From: Rhynchopus euleeides
Lineage: Eukaryota > Euglenozoa > Diplonemea > Diplonemida > Diplonemidae
Assembly (NCBI GenBank): GCA_963210315.1
Contig: OY723263.1
Span: 1,612,001 to 1,676,000, forward strand
Direction of reading: 5' to 3'
DNA: 64,000 bases
Shown here one piece after another: positions 1 to 10,584 of the stretch (position 1 is the stretch's first letter; each line of letters begins with the position of its first letter). The position numbers were made by a program, and so were the translations under genes. A model generated the notes under the pieces. That model was not told where the DNA came from. It saw only the letters and a list, made by a program, of their open reading frames with translations, and searched no databases.

Positions 1-92
1 AGGAGGGCAGCGCCCCCGCCAGCTCCCAGCCGCTCGCCCCGCGGTATACCGCGGCGCACTTCCCCGCCACGCGCTCCCCCGTCACCTCGTTT

Positions 93-3000
93 ATGCTGCA
101 GAACTATGAACTCACACGCCGAATACTGGGGCATCTCAACCCCGTTGAGTTTATCGCGTTCAGCCCGAACGGCATGTGGTTCCTCACTGCCTCCTCTGTG
201 GCGGGCATCAAGACGTGGGACTCGCGCACGCTCGCTCTCAAAGGTTGCGTCCGCCTGGGCCACGAAGGGGGGCAGGAGATTGCGGGCATTGCCATCAACG
301 ACACGGCAACCACCGCCGCATGGTGCACCGGCCTCAGCGTCAACGTGGTGCAGTTCTCTGCCGAGGGCGTCCCTGTGTGGGACACAGGCAAGGTGCTCCA
401 GCGGTGGACGCAGACGCCGAGCCTGAGCCTGAAGCGGGTGTTCATCCCTGCTGTCTGCTTCGGCGGGGAACACTTCCTGGCAGCCAGCACCGGATCACGC
501 CTGCTGGTGTTCGAGGTGGAGTGCATATCACCCCCTGTCCCTGAGGCGCTGTTCGGACACAGCGCTGTCGCCCCTGCCGTGGAGTGGATGCAGTACCGCC
601 CTTATGTGATTTCGGGTGTGCGCCCTATCCTCCTGTCGTGGTCGTCGTACTACTCTGGAATATCCCTGCTGGCGGTGTTGGAGGAGGGTCATCTGGGCCT
701 CTATGAGTTTACCAACCCGAAGAGGAATGTCACCACGTCGCGCTCGCGGCAGACCATCGATGGGTCGAAGCGGCTCGTCGCCCGGCTGAAGTTTCGTCTC
801 GCTATCGCCAGCATGGAATTTGCAGTCAACAGCCCTGTTCTGTTTCTGCAGACGCGCATGGGTGTCCCGATGCTGCTGTATTACGCACCCCCGACGAGCA
901 AGTCAAAATACTACTTCTACTCGCTGACCTGCGGGCTCTCCATGACGGAGGAGTGCGACGATGGCCTGCGCAGGGCGCCTGGCACCCTTCCCTTCCACAG
1001 CGACTTGGGGGTTTCCTTCCGCCACTCGAAGCACTACTGCGTGACACCAGGCGAGGTGTGGGACCTCAATATTATGCATCTGCTGCGGAAGGATCCGAAG
1101 GATCTCGACGTGTCCTACGACCTGGCGCGCGATGGCGTGCTCACCTTGGTGGGCTTCTGGCGGGGGCTGTGCATCTCGACACGGTGGAATGCCTATGGCG
1201 AGCTGATGCACCCTGTGCCCAAGCTGCTGTATCAGAACGGGGAGGTGCCGCTGGGGATTCGGATGCATCCGCTAGCAAAGGATGTGGTGTCGGTGCGTCT
1301 GCCGGGGCAGGAGGTCCAGCACTACGACCTGGGTGTGAGCGGGTCGGTGGCGCGGTGTGTCGCGTCCAACACGTGGCGTGGGATTGATGATGGGTCGTCT
1401 GGCCTGCATGGGCTGTGCCTCGAGTATAACAACGACGGCAGCATCCTGGTGGCGGCGGATAACTTCGGCTCCTTCTGCATCCTGACCAACAGGTGTCTGG
1501 TGGCGCCAGGGCAGCAGCGGGTTATGGAGGAGGCGCCCTCTCAGCAGTTCTTCGAGAGTGAGTTTGACCTGATCCAGTCCGAGCGTGACACAGTGCTGAC
1601 CCTGCTGCCGCTGCGCGACACGGATACGCTTGCATCACCGGGAGGGGCTGTGGGGCGGCAGGAGTCGGTGCACCATGTGGCGGTGTCTGGCTGCCGTCTC
1701 TGCACCGAGCGGCAGCGCGTGGTGCCGCGTGTCCGGCAGCACGAGCCGGACAACGAGGAGACCCTGGTGATGGCGCTGAGCACCGCGCTTGAGGAGGAGA
1801 CCCTCTCGGACCCTGGCGCACAGTCCCCCGCACGCTCGGACGCACCCCCCGATGCCGCACCTGCCGCAGCCCCGCAGCCCCCTGCGCCTGCGCAGCAGCC
1901 CGCCTCCCCCGAGGCCTCCGCCGACACCTCCACAGACACCGACCCGGGCAACCTCAGCACCGAAGACGACGAGCACGACTCATCTGAATACGAACCTGCG
2001 AGCCCGGGCGGGAGCTCCACCCGATCCGACGACACAATCCCCTCATCGAGGCCGCTGTCACCCTCCCACACGGAGGGCGAAGCCGACTCCGAGGCTGAGG
2101 AGCAGCCGTACTACTACATGGACTATCCGCAGCTAAAGAAGCACTGTGCGAGACTTCTTATCGACACCGATGGGGCACGGGACCGCAAACAGCTCCTGAA
2201 GCGAGCCACCGCCTACTGGATGGGCGTGGAGGCACAGATGCAGGAGTCGGCACGCCTCTACCACCAGACGCCGGTGCGAGACCTCCTCCAACTCTGCGAG
2301 CTCCGCGGCGTGGAAGTCGTCAGCAGCGCCTCGAAGGACCGCATCCTGATGGCCCTCACGGCAGACGACAAGAGACGAGCCGTAGAGACCGAGACGGTGC
2401 GCAAGGGCATCGACCAGCTGACCGTGCTGCAGCTTCGCGAGCTGTGCGAGAGGCACGGCCTGACCCGGACGGGCAACAAGCTCGCCCTGCAGGCACGCCT
2501 CCGCCAGTGGCTGGATGATCAGGCGGCGCTGCAGTCCCCTGGTGCCCAGCTCTACCTTGCACGCCCCCCCGGCGAGCTGCGGGACATCTGCCGGGAGCGC
2601 GACCTGGTGGCAGACGGCTCGAAGGAGCAGCTCGCCCGCCGCCTCCAGCAGCACGATAAATACCGGAAGGCCACCTTGGTGACAATACGAAGCCTCTGCG
2701 TCACCTCAGGCCTCGTCACACCCCGCACGCGCGGTGCGGGCATCGCCATGCTGATGAGGTACTGCGATGCAGCACTCCTCCCCACAGACCTCCCTGCGGA
2801 ACACCGACCGCCTGTCACCAACGAGGTTCAAAGCGAAGCCCACGACGAGCCCATGGAGGGCCTGCCAGCGGAAGAGGACGAGGGGGAGGAGGAGGAGGAG
2901 GAGGAGCAAGACTATGAAGGCGGGGCTGAAGCCGAAGCCGAAGAAGAGTCGGACGGAGGAGGCAGGGTGTGCGGGGAGGAGGCCTACCGCAGCCAGCTCG

Positions 3001-5138
3001 CCGGCATGACGTACCTCGAGCTGCGGCGGCTCGTTAAGGGGAGGGCCCGCACCCGGGCTGCTCTGATCGAGCATCTGGTGCAGGAGAGGTTCGGCGCGTC
3101 TGACGAGGGGGACAGCGGCGAGGATGAAGAGGAGGAGGAGGAGGAGGACGAGAGTGCCGAGAGCGACGCCTGCCCCGCCCCGCCGGCGGCGCGGGGTGCG
3201 GTCGACGCCATCGTGAGGCAGCTGGCACCCTACACCTTGATTGAGCTGCGCGGGATGCTAGACACCCTTCTCCTCAATAACATAAACTATGCAAACAAGC
3301 CTGACCTCCTGCGGAAGCTCGCGGTGCACATCCATCGGGTCGGCGGGATATCCCACAACGGGGAGTGGCTGTCACACAAACCCGAATCGGATGCTGAGGA
3401 GGAGGACGAGGAGGAGGAAGAGGCGACAGAGTCATCCTCGTTGAACGTCCCCACCATCGACGAGGGGGGCGAGAGTGACGACAGCGAGGAGCGGAGGGTG
3501 ACCCACCGCCAGATGGAGTCGCTCCTGCGGGTGCTGTCCATCCCGCAGCTGCGCATGATGTGCAAGGGGAAGGCAACGCCCGTCAGGTATCTCCGCGTGT
3601 TCCGCGATGTTCTCATCGCAAAGATCAACGCCTGGAAAGCGCGGCAGCAGAAGAAGACCGCCTTCAGCGAGAAGATGAGAGCGATCACCAACACATGGCA
3701 GGCCGAGCGCCCCAGGCAGCGCCCCTCCTGGGAATACCAGTCCCAATCCTCCTCCGAAGAAGGCGACGATGATGTCACACACGCAGACCTCGTCCTCCCG
3801 CAGGAGGTGAGGGATCTGACCCCCTCCGACGATACCGATGCCGAGGATGATGGGTGCAGCGATGCCAGTAGTGCCAGGTCCCCACCACATGCTGCTGACG
3901 GCGTGCCCGGCACGCAGGCCTCGCAGGCGACGGTGGTGGTGGGTGGTGGTGGTGGCAGCAGCAGCCCCCTAAAGCGCAAGCGTGTGCCACGGCAGAAGGC
4001 GATGTCCTGCGCGGAGCTGCTGGTCATCTGCAGGCGGACCCTCCCCGAGGGGCTCGTGGGGTTCCTGTCGAAGGTGGCGGACGCCTTTGCGGAGGGGCGT
4101 AAGTTGGCGAGGGAGCGGCGTGCCGCGGAGCGGCAGGCGAGTCGGCAGCCCGCAGCCAGGTCCCGCCTGCCTCCCGCCAAGCGCCGCCGTGCCGCAGCCG
4201 CAGCTGCCGCCCCGCAGTCCGGCGGGGAAGAATCGCTGTCGAAGGTGTACAAGACGATGCTGAAGCCGGAGCTGATGTCGCTGTGCAAGGCGATGTCCAT
4301 CCCCTTCATCAGAAGCAAATGCAACAAGGCGCAGCTGGTGCAGCTTCTGACGGAGGGAACCGTGAACGGCGTCACGCAGACACAGAGCCAGGCGGCGCTG
4401 GGGTCCCTATCGCAGGGGGGCAGGGGCAGTGCCAGCCTCCTGAGACCCTCCGACATCACAGGGAGCCTCCCAATCCCCACACCGCCACCCCGCCCGGTGC
4501 CGATCAACTATGAAACGGCACCCACCTCGGAGCTGCGCAAGCTGTGCCACGACAGCGCCATCATCTTCGACAACACGATGGGGAGAGGCGAGCTCATCCG
4601 CAGGCTGCATCAGCACGAGGCGCGCGAGCGGCTTTCGCGGCTGTCCGAGGTGGAGCTGCGGACGCGGTGCGTTCTGAACAACCTTGTTGACAGGGGGGAC
4701 AAGTCGGAGCTGGTGGGGCGCCTCGTGTCCTGCGGTGTCCATCCGAACAGCCCGACGGCTTGGGAGTATACCGACAGCTCCATGACAGTTGCGTCGCTTG
4801 AGGACTCCCAGGATGCCCCGTTTGTTTGCCAGGCGGAGGAGAGCCTGCGGGGGATATGCCGGGCAAAGCGGATCTGCTGCGAGCGCCTGACGCACGGCCA
4901 GATCGCGCGGAAGCTGTCGGTGTTTGAGAAGGTGGACCGTCTCGCCGAACGCCGCATGTCTGAGATCCCACCGGCGCAGCTCCGCAGCGCATGCGAGAGG
5001 CTGGGGGTGTCCTCCAGCGGCACGCCACGCGATCTCCTCCGCCGCCTCAGCCATGTCCGGACCAACCCCCCGATTAGATCCATCGAACACGGGCAGGCGT
5101 CGCAGCCCCTGGGGGAGGAGGAAGCGTCTCAGGCGTGA
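93..5138 (+). CDS. WD40-like / multi-SAP repeat nuclear protein (1681 aa)
   Basis: I recognise the parts but not a named orthologue. The N-terminus opens with a WD40-type blade (residues about 10-44: LGH, FSPNG, then IKTWD), and residues up to about 490 look like a divergent beta-propeller. After an Asp/Pro/Ala-rich linker (about 563-670), I count about 14 SAP-like helix-turn-helix units with the pattern L..LR.LC...G......K..L...L. They lie near residues 673, 727, 774, 823, 858, 970, 1045, 1142, 1303, 1385, 1473, 1513, 1583 and 1622. Poly-Glu/Asp tracts (about 923-957, 1008-1022, 1100-1115) separate groups of them. Basic runs KRKRVPRQK and PPAKRRR look like nuclear localisation signals. SAP motifs usually bind DNA or scaffold-attachment regions, so a chromatin or nuclear-matrix role is inferred. 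The start is the first in-frame ATG. One exon; the antisense ORFs inside are shadows of its codon bias. Confidence 0.85.
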   Translation: MLQNYELTRRILGHLNPVEFIAFSPNGMWFLTASSVAGIKTWDSRTLALKGCVRLGHEGGQEIAGIAINDTATTAAWCTGLSVNVVQFSAEGVPVWDTGKVLQRWTQTPSLSLKRVFIPAVCFGGEHFLAASTGSRLLVFEVECISPPVPEALFGHSAVAPAVEWMQYRPYVISGVRPILLSWSSYYSGISLLAVLEEGHLGLYEFTNPKRNVTTSRSRQTIDGSKRLVARLKFRLAIASMEFAVNSPVLFLQTRMGVPMLLYYAPPTSKSKYYFYSLTCGLSMTEECDDGLRRAPGTLPFHSDLGVSFRHSKHYCVTPGEVWDLNIMHLLRKDPKDLDVSYDLARDGVLTLVGFWRGLCISTRWNAYGELMHPVPKLLYQNGEVPLGIRMHPLAKDVVSVRLPGQEVQHYDLGVSGSVARCVASNTWRGIDDGSSGLHGLCLEYNNDGSILVAADNFGSFCILTNRCLVAPGQQRVMEEAPSQQFFESEFDLIQSERDTVLTLLPLRDTDTLASPGGAVGRQESVHHVAVSGCRLCTERQRVVPRVRQHEPDNEETLVMALSTALEEETLSDPGAQSPARSDAPPDAAPAAAPQPPAPAQQPASPEASADTSTDTDPGNLSTEDDEHDSSEYEPASPGGSSTRSDDTIPSSRPLSPSHTEGEADSEAEEQPYYYMDYPQLKKHCARLLIDTDGARDRKQLLKRATAYWMGVEAQMQESARLYHQTPVRDLLQLCELRGVEVVSSASKDRILMALTADDKRRAVETETVRKGIDQLTVLQLRELCERHGLTRTGNKLALQARLRQWLDDQAALQSPGAQLYLARPPGELRDICRERDLVADGSKEQLARRLQQHDKYRKATLVTIRSLCVTSGLVTPRTRGAGIAMLMRYCDAALLPTDLPAEHRPPVTNEVQSEAHDEPMEGLPAEEDEGEEEEEEEQDYEGGAEAEAEEESDGGGRVCGEEAYRSQLAGMTYLELRRLVKGRARTRAALIEHLVQERFGASDEGDSGEDEEEEEEEDESAESDACPAPPAARGAVDAIVRQLAPYTLIELRGMLDTLLLNNINYANKPDLLRKLAVHIHRVGGISHNGEWLSHKPESDAEEEDEEEEEATESSSLNVPTIDEGGESDDSEERRVTHRQMESLLRVLSIPQLRMMCKGKATPVRYLRVFRDVLIAKINAWKARQQKKTAFSEKMRAITNTWQAERPRQRPSWEYQSQSSSEEGDDDVTHADLVLPQEVRDLTPSDDTDAEDDGCSDASSARSPPHAADGVPGTQASQATVVVGGGGGSSSPLKRKRVPRQKAMSCAELLVICRRTLPEGLVGFLSKVADAFAEGRKLARERRAAERQASRQPAARSRLPPAKRRRAAAAAAAPQSGGEESLSKVYKTMLKPELMSLCKAMSIPFIRSKCNKAQLVQLLTEGTVNGVTQTQSQAALGSLSQGGRGSASLLRPSDITGSLPIPTPPPRPVPINYETAPTSELRKLCHDSAIIFDNTMGRGELIRRLHQHEARERLSRLSEVELRTRCVLNNLVDRGDKSELVGRLVSCGVHPNSPTAWEYTDSSMTVASLEDSQDAPFVCQAEESLRGICRAKRICCERLTHGQIARKLSVFEKVDRLAERRMSEIPPAQLRSACERLGVSSSGTPRDLLRRLSHVRTNPPIRSIEHGQASQPLGEEEASQA

Positions 5139-6773
5139 TCGGTGAGGTGGCGGGAGGTGGCGATGTGCCGATGAGTGTGAGGCCCAGTGGGTGCTTCGCC
5201 TCTTGCCTCTTGCCCCTGCACAGTCGGTCTACCTCGCCTCTGCCGTGCAGTGAAAGGGATTGAACGAAGAACCCTAGTCTCGCCAGTGCCAGGCGGGTTG
5301 TTGTCGAGAAGACCAACGGATATGGGTGGCAAATCCCCTGTATGTGTGGTGGAGAGGGGAGAAGGCGAATGCGTGAGTGCAGTGAAAATTGTATTCCCTT
5401 CTCGAACGAACTTGTAAGTGTGTGTGTGTGTGCGGGGTGGGGGTGGGGGGTTTGCCCAGAAAAATATGGGTTGTAGGGCGGGTTGGGGCAGGATGGGGGG
5501 GGGCGGTCGCCGAGCCTTCTTGATTTCCTGATGTTCTGAGGGGGTGTGTGGTGGTGGTGGGTCACCTTCTCTCTGGATGGCGGCGGGAGAAGGCCACGCT
5601 TCCTCCCCTGTTAACACGAATTGCATCGGGAGGGGTATCGCATTCGTTCAGAGTATTGCGGACGTCCTCATGGGAAGGCACCTCCGAATGTGTTTCAAAA
5701 ATATGATCCAGACAAGAAGAGCAAAAACCTTGCAACATCGATGCGCTGATGAGGGTCTGACAGACACCTTCTCGCCAAGGCATGTGGCAATAAGTTGGAC
5801 CTGCTGCGCTAGCCTCGAAGCTGCTCCGGTGACAGATGGGTCGTGCAAACTGTAGAACTGATGGATTTTTGCAGGCCTGGTTGGTGAGGACCGCGGCAAA
5901 CGTGCCAATCGTTATTATTACCCCTTGTTATACCCCCTCAAGTTTTCGCAACAGATGATATCGGGTCCAGAGATCCGGAGCCACCCCCACTTTTATTCGA
6001 GATGGGTCGGTCCTTTCTTTTCTTGCTCGTCTGGTCAGCAACATATTGATTTTGTGGAATATTCTTTGGATCAAACGCTCGTGCAGTTCGGGGCCCCCCC
6101 AGCGGGTGTGTGTGTGCCGAGAAGAAGGAAAATACTTTCTGGTCCAAATCAGCCGTCAGAAGTTATGCACAAATTCTTGTCAGCGGGGGAGGGGGGAGGG
6201 GCTCGTGAAGCACTTGCATCAGAAGCGTCTGCTCGGTGTGGTTGGCTGTCACAAAGGGAAAACGTGGTGTTGGTATTGCCCACGCTTGCAACACGTTGTG
6301 TCACGGTTTGAAAAGAAGAACGGGAAAACGATCCCACACACATGTGTGGGGTTGGGAGAATTTACCAACCCGGCACTCGACACACCAAAAGTCACCACCG
6401 GTGTTTTCAAAACCCGCCAAGCCTGCCCTGCACTGCCTAACGTGTCGACGGCTTTGACGCGCGCCTCGCATCGACTCAGCTCGCTTCCTGTGTGACGGTG
6501 TGACAGGCCAGCCCCCTCACCCCCCACCCACCCACCCCCGCCCTCTGCAAACTTCAAGCCAAACGCCAACGGGAGGATATCAGCTTCTTCACCACACTAG
6601 AGCCCCTCCCACCACCTCCTGGGCCAAGCGCGCGCAAAAAAAACCCCTCCGAAAAAACAACCCCTTCGCCCAACCAAACGGCGCCTCACAACCACCGACG
6701 CAACCACACCGCATTAAGAGGGCACGGGTGTCGATTCCTCTAGATCTTGCCCTGGGTATATTGGCCTTGCCTG
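5139..6773. other. intergenic spacer
   Basis: No supported gene. The part after the stop is G/T-rich (a TG run near 5420 and G-runs at 5435-5500). The part before the next gene is C-rich (6505-6620, several CCCACCC blocks). The short ORFs here lack coding character. Confidence 0.55.
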
Positions 6774-8114
6774 ATGCAGAAGTGTCTAATCCGGGTTGTC
6801 GCTTGGATCTCCATTTGGCACTCGGTGTGCAACACCCCGTCAGGGGGTGTCCTTGCGGGGCTGGGGCACCCCACGCGCCATGCCGGGTCTAAGGAGAAGG
6901 AATGTGACGGCGCCTTCACGCTCCGACTAGGGCCCGACCAGGCAGACACGGTGGCTGCAGGGCCAGGCAGCTGCAAGCGATCAAACACCCCACCGCCCCC
7001 TCCGATCCGGATCTGGCGACTTGCCTTTCAGAAGGGCACCCCAGACGACGCCGCAGCCATTGCCAGGAATGTGACGGGTGAGCTCCAGAGTCTCTCCGCT
7101 TCCCTGGCGTCCCACCTGTGGGGGGCACCGGGTGCCGCGTCGCCCTCCCCCGATCCTGCTTCAGAAATCTTCGCACCCGCGCAGGATGCGATCCTGCCCC
7201 CGGGTGGCCAGGCCACGGAGCTGCGGGTCGTCGCCCTGGGGCCGCACCCCAGGCGGATCGCCTTCCTCCGGAACAACCTCCTCCCCGTGTTGGAGAGGAG
7301 CGCCGTGGATTACGTCGTGTCGGGCAGCGGGGCGTGCCACACTGCGTCAACCCTGCAGGGGGGGTCCGCGTATGTTACGACGTATGTCGAGTTTCACAGC
7401 TGCGGGGGTTCGGAGGGGTCGGGTGGCGCAGCGGCGTCTGCGTCGGGGGAGGAGGAGGCGGAGGTGGTGGCGGCCAAGTATCGGGTGCCCGGGTGGACCG
7501 GGAGGGGCAGTGCGGTGGAGGTGTTCCATGCGGATGCGACATCAAGCTCTGCGGTGTCGGGGACAGCGGTTGTGTTCATCACGGAGGATGCGACGATCTG
7601 CCCCGTGTATCTCTCCCTGTTTGAGAAGGCGGCGCCGAAGACGGTTGCGGCGTTCCTCAAGCTTGTCGACTCGGGGTTTTATAACGGCACGACGTTCTAC
7701 CGTGCGGAGCCTGGGTTTGTCCTGCAGGGCGGGGCACGGACAAAGAAGAAGAAGGCGAAGCACCAGCGGATGGTCACCCGGCTTCCCCTGGAAGCAGTGC
7801 TGCCGAATCGGAAGCACACGCTCTCCATGGCGCGCACGTCTGACCCGTTCTCAGGCTCCACAGAGTTCTTCGTCAACCAGAAGCACAACAAGGCGCTCGA
7901 CAAAGGGGGTAAGGGGCCTGGTTATGCCGTGTTCGCGCAGCTGATAGGGAAGCAGTCTGTCGCGGCGGTGAAGTCCATCATACACCGTCCGACAGAGCAC
8001 CATGGGCGGCTGCTGTTCCTGCGAGATTTTGTCGAGATTTCAACAGCCTACTCGCTGCCTCGGCATGAGGCTGTGAGGCAGGCAGCGGCCTGCACGAAGC
8101 AGTTGCGTGGCTGA
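6774..8114 (+). CDS. cyclophilin-type peptidyl-prolyl cis-trans isomerase with long N-terminal extension
   Basis: The C-terminal domain (residues about 263-425) is a cyclophilin fold that would catalyse proline cis/trans isomerisation. The active-site segment [13 protein letters not shown] keeps the Arg, Phe and Gln equivalent to human CypA R55, F60 and Q63. The GSTEFFVN block matches the family's GSQFFI. The W121/H126 region instead reads NKALDKGG then [10 protein letters not shown], as in bacterial/PpiB-like cyclophilins, so CypA-style cyclosporin binding is doubtful. The first about 260 residues are unassigned and rich in Ala, Gly and Ser. A KKKKAK insert follows the active-site segment. 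I used the first in-frame ATG; no other Met occurs before the C-terminal domain, so an upstream exon cannot be excluded. C-rich leader sequence precedes the gene. Confidence 0.82.
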   Translation: MQKCLIRVVAWISIWHSVCNTPSGGVLAGLGHPTRHAGSKEKECDGAFTLRLGPDQADTVAAGPGSCKRSNTPPPPPIRIWRLAFQKGTPDDAAAIARNVTGELQSLSASLASHLWGAPGAASPSPDPASEIFAPAQDAILPPGGQATELRVVALGPHPRRIAFLRNNLLPVLERSAVDYVVSGSGACHTASTLQGGSAYVTTYVEFHSCGGSEGSGGAAASASGEEEAEVVAAKYRVPGWTGRGSAVEVFHADATSSSAVSGTAVVFITEDATICPVYLSLFEKAAPKTVAAFLKLVDSGFYNGTTFYRAEPGFVLQGGARTKKKKAKHQRMVTRLPLEAVLPNRKHTLSMARTSDPFSGSTEFFVNQKHNKALDKGGKGPGYAVFAQLIGKQSVAAVKSIIHRPTEHHGRLLFLRDFVEISTAYSLPRHEAVRQAAACTKQLRG

Positions 8115-8478
8115 GGAGGGGTGGTGGTGGTGGCGGGTGCGCGTTGCTGGAACGGCCTCGGCATGTGGGTGCTGTTGGTGGAAGTGTTGTATGGTGTAGG
8201 GGGGTGGGGTGGGGCTTTCCCCTCGTCGTGTCGGGGGGATGGGGGAGGGGGCATGTGCGGGCACCAAGTGAAGTGGCTGGGTTTTCTTCGCTTTCTGGTT
8301 TTAACTTAGATCCCCCCCCCCCCCCCCATCGACCCGCCAGAATTGTGAGATAGTCCGTCCCGAGCCCGAAGAAACAGCATGCGAAAGTATCAGCCAATGT
8401 CCCACCCCTCCCTGCCCCTCCCCCCCTATCGACGAACCGCTATCGCCTGCCGCTGGCAACCGGGGTGTCGGGTCTCTC
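8115..8478. other. intergenic spacer, G-rich then C-rich
   Basis: Directly after the stop the + strand is G-rich (8115-8260, GGTGGTGG and GGGGTGGGG blocks). A run of about 15 C follows near 8312-8328, then a C-rich leader at 8400-8430 before the next ATG. No gene seen. Confidence 0.6.
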
Positions 8479-10584
8479 ATGCAACCATCACACCCCACGG
8501 CGAACCAGCACCAGGCCGTGGTGTTTCTAGACACCATGTGTGGCGACAGCCCTGTCGATGGCGACAAACGCGCTGCCGCTGCCACCCTGCGCTCGCAGCA
8601 CCGCATGCTCGGTGCTGACTACGACGCACGCCTGCTGAAGGAGATGCGCGCCACACCTGACCCTGTTGTCACGTCGCTGCTGCTGACGGCAGGCGCGAGG
8701 GTTGGGGGCAACACCGACGATCGCTACCGCACCCCCCTGCACATGGTCGCCTCCACCAGCGGGTGCTGCAAGGTGGCAGACCTTCTCCTCACCACCGACC
8801 CGGACTCCGTCGGGGAACGCGACTGCGACCACCAGACACCCTTCCACGTCGCAGCGCGCGGTGCGAAGCTGGATCTGTTGGCCCTCCTTGCCGACCGCGG
8901 GTCAGACGTGCAGGCCCGGGATGGGCTAGGCAGGACGGCCCTCCACCACGCCCTGTCGCACCCCAACCCGCAGGCCGCCCTTGCAGCAGCGGAGCTGCTG
9001 CTCTCGAGGGGCCTGCGCCTCACCGACACAGACGTGCACGGCAGGACCCCTATGCACGACGCAGCGAAGAGTCTCAGCGCTGATTTCGCATCCGTGTTTG
9101 CTCCGCTGCAGGAGGCGCATGCCGCACGCATCGACGTGAAGGATAGCGACGGGCGCACGCCTCTGCATGTGCTGGCGGATGGGCGTGGCAGCGACGCTGC
9201 GACACGCGACACCCTCAAAAGTGTTGTCGGCCTGGGCGAGGAGGCGGCCCTCGCAGCGCTGCGCCTGCCTGACGTGCAGGGGCTTGCAGTGTGCCACCTC
9301 CTGGTGCAGCGGGGCAAGCGGCTCAGCCTGGAGGCGGTGCTAGATATGTCGCAGGACCTGGCGGCAGACTTCCTGCAGGCACAGACGGCAGGGGGGAGGA
9401 CCTGCATGCACCTCGCAGCGGGGCAGGCGGTGCTCCTGCTGGGCCTGCTGGCGCAGCGCGGCGCCGATGTTGATGCGCGGGACGCCAGCGGGCAGACCCC
9501 CCTCCACGTCGCAGCGGGCAACCCCGCTGCGCGCTGCGCTGCCCTGGAGACGCTTGTCGAGGCTGGCGCGACAGTCGATGTGTACGACACGCGCCACCAG
9601 CACCCCCTCCACCACGCGGCCCGCGTGGGCTGCCCGGCGAAACTCGCCTTCCTCGCAGAGCGGTGCGACCCCAACGTGCGCGACTGCGACGACAGGACCG
9701 CCCTGTTCCCCCTTGTGCAGGGCGGGTGGCTGCACGCCTTCGACACCATGCGCCAGCGCCTCCCTGACACATGCATCGCCGAGACCGACGCGCAGGGCCA
9801 GACCCTCCTGCACGCAGCAGCGCGCAGCGGCAGCGTCAAGGCTGTCGAGGCGCTTCTCGCCGCCGGTGTGCCCCCCGACACCGTCGACGCTGCGGGCGAC
9901 CGCCCCTCCGACATCGCCGCCAGATCCAACAGCGTCGAGGTTGTCGCAGCGCTGCTGGGTGCCGACGCAAGGCCTGCCGCCGAGACACACGCAGGGCCCC
10001 TCCACGCCGCTGCCGCGGGCGGGAAGCGCAATGTCGTGGAGCACTGCATCGGTGCCCTTGTCGAGGCAGGGTGCAGCATCGACGCCGCCGACACGCAGGG
10101 CCGCACTGCTGTCCATCTCGCTGCCATGCGGGGCAAGCTGCCTGTGATAGAGCTCCTCCACAGCCACGGCGCATCGCTGGAAGCACGGGATGCCCAGGGC
10201 AGGACACCTCTGCACGCTGCTGTTGCGGGCGACGTGCTTGCCTCGGTGCGCCTGCTGCTGGAGCGTGCTGGAGACGGTCTGATCGATGCTGTGGATGCGG
10301 AGGGCCGTGCCCCCCTGCACTATGCTGCCGAGCGCGGCCTGCTGCAGGTGGTTGTGGAGCTGCTGTGCAGCGGCGCCAACAGGGCGCTGTGCGACCGCGC
10401 CGGCAGGACACCCCTGGATCTGGCCAAGGCACACTGCGCAACCACCGAGTCACTCATCGCCCCCAGCCAGCCTCCCGACGCGTGCGCCCCCCTCGCCCCT
10501 GTCGCCTCCGCCTGCGGTGCACAGCGCGTGCGTTTCGAAGTGACCCCCCTCTGGGCGAGAAGCCGCCCCTGTGCTGCAGAGTGA
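8479..10584 (+). CDS. ankyrin-repeat protein (701 aa, about 17 repeats)
   Basis: Almost the whole protein is ankyrin repeats. I count about 17 copies of the TPLHxAA signature or close variants (RTPLHMVAS, QTPFHVAAR, RTALHHALS, RTPMHDAAK, QTPLHVAAG, QTLLHAAAR, RTAVHLAAM, RTPLHAAVA, RAPLHYAAE and others) from about residue 75 to 650. No enzymatic domain, signal peptide or membrane segment is visible, so it is probably a protein-protein interaction scaffold; partner unknown. The start is the first ATG, downstream of a pyrimidine-rich leader; a second Met at 8536 is an alternative. A second, unrelated-looking ankyrin gene follows in the same direction about 0.7 kb downstream. The repeats are divergent from one another, which argues against recent internal duplication. 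Confidence 0.9.
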   Translation: MQPSHPTANQHQAVVFLDTMCGDSPVDGDKRAAAATLRSQHRMLGADYDARLLKEMRATPDPVVTSLLLTAGARVGGNTDDRYRTPLHMVASTSGCCKVADLLLTTDPDSVGERDCDHQTPFHVAARGAKLDLLALLADRGSDVQARDGLGRTALHHALSHPNPQAALAAAELLLSRGLRLTDTDVHGRTPMHDAAKSLSADFASVFAPLQEAHAARIDVKDSDGRTPLHVLADGRGSDAATRDTLKSVVGLGEEAALAALRLPDVQGLAVCHLLVQRGKRLSLEAVLDMSQDLAADFLQAQTAGGRTCMHLAAGQAVLLLGLLAQRGADVDARDASGQTPLHVAAGNPAARCAALETLVEAGATVDVYDTRHQHPLHHAARVGCPAKLAFLAERCDPNVRDCDDRTALFPLVQGGWLHAFDTMRQRLPDTCIAETDAQGQTLLHAAARSGSVKAVEALLAAGVPPDTVDAAGDRPSDIAARSNSVEVVAALLGADARPAAETHAGPLHAAAAGGKRNVVEHCIGALVEAGCSIDAADTQGRTAVHLAAMRGKLPVIELLHSHGASLEARDAQGRTPLHAAVAGDVLASVRLLLERAGDGLIDAVDAEGRAPLHYAAERGLLQVVVELLCSGANRALCDRAGRTPLDLAKAHCATTESLIAPSQPPDACAPLAPVASACGAQRVRFEVTPLWARSRPCAAE

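Noticed and set aside
3287..4507. 406-aa reverse ORF
   Set aside because: Antisense shadow of the SAP-repeat gene, caused by its GC-rich third positions.
8724..10136. 470-aa reverse ORF
   Set aside because: Antisense of the ankyrin gene; no domain of its own.
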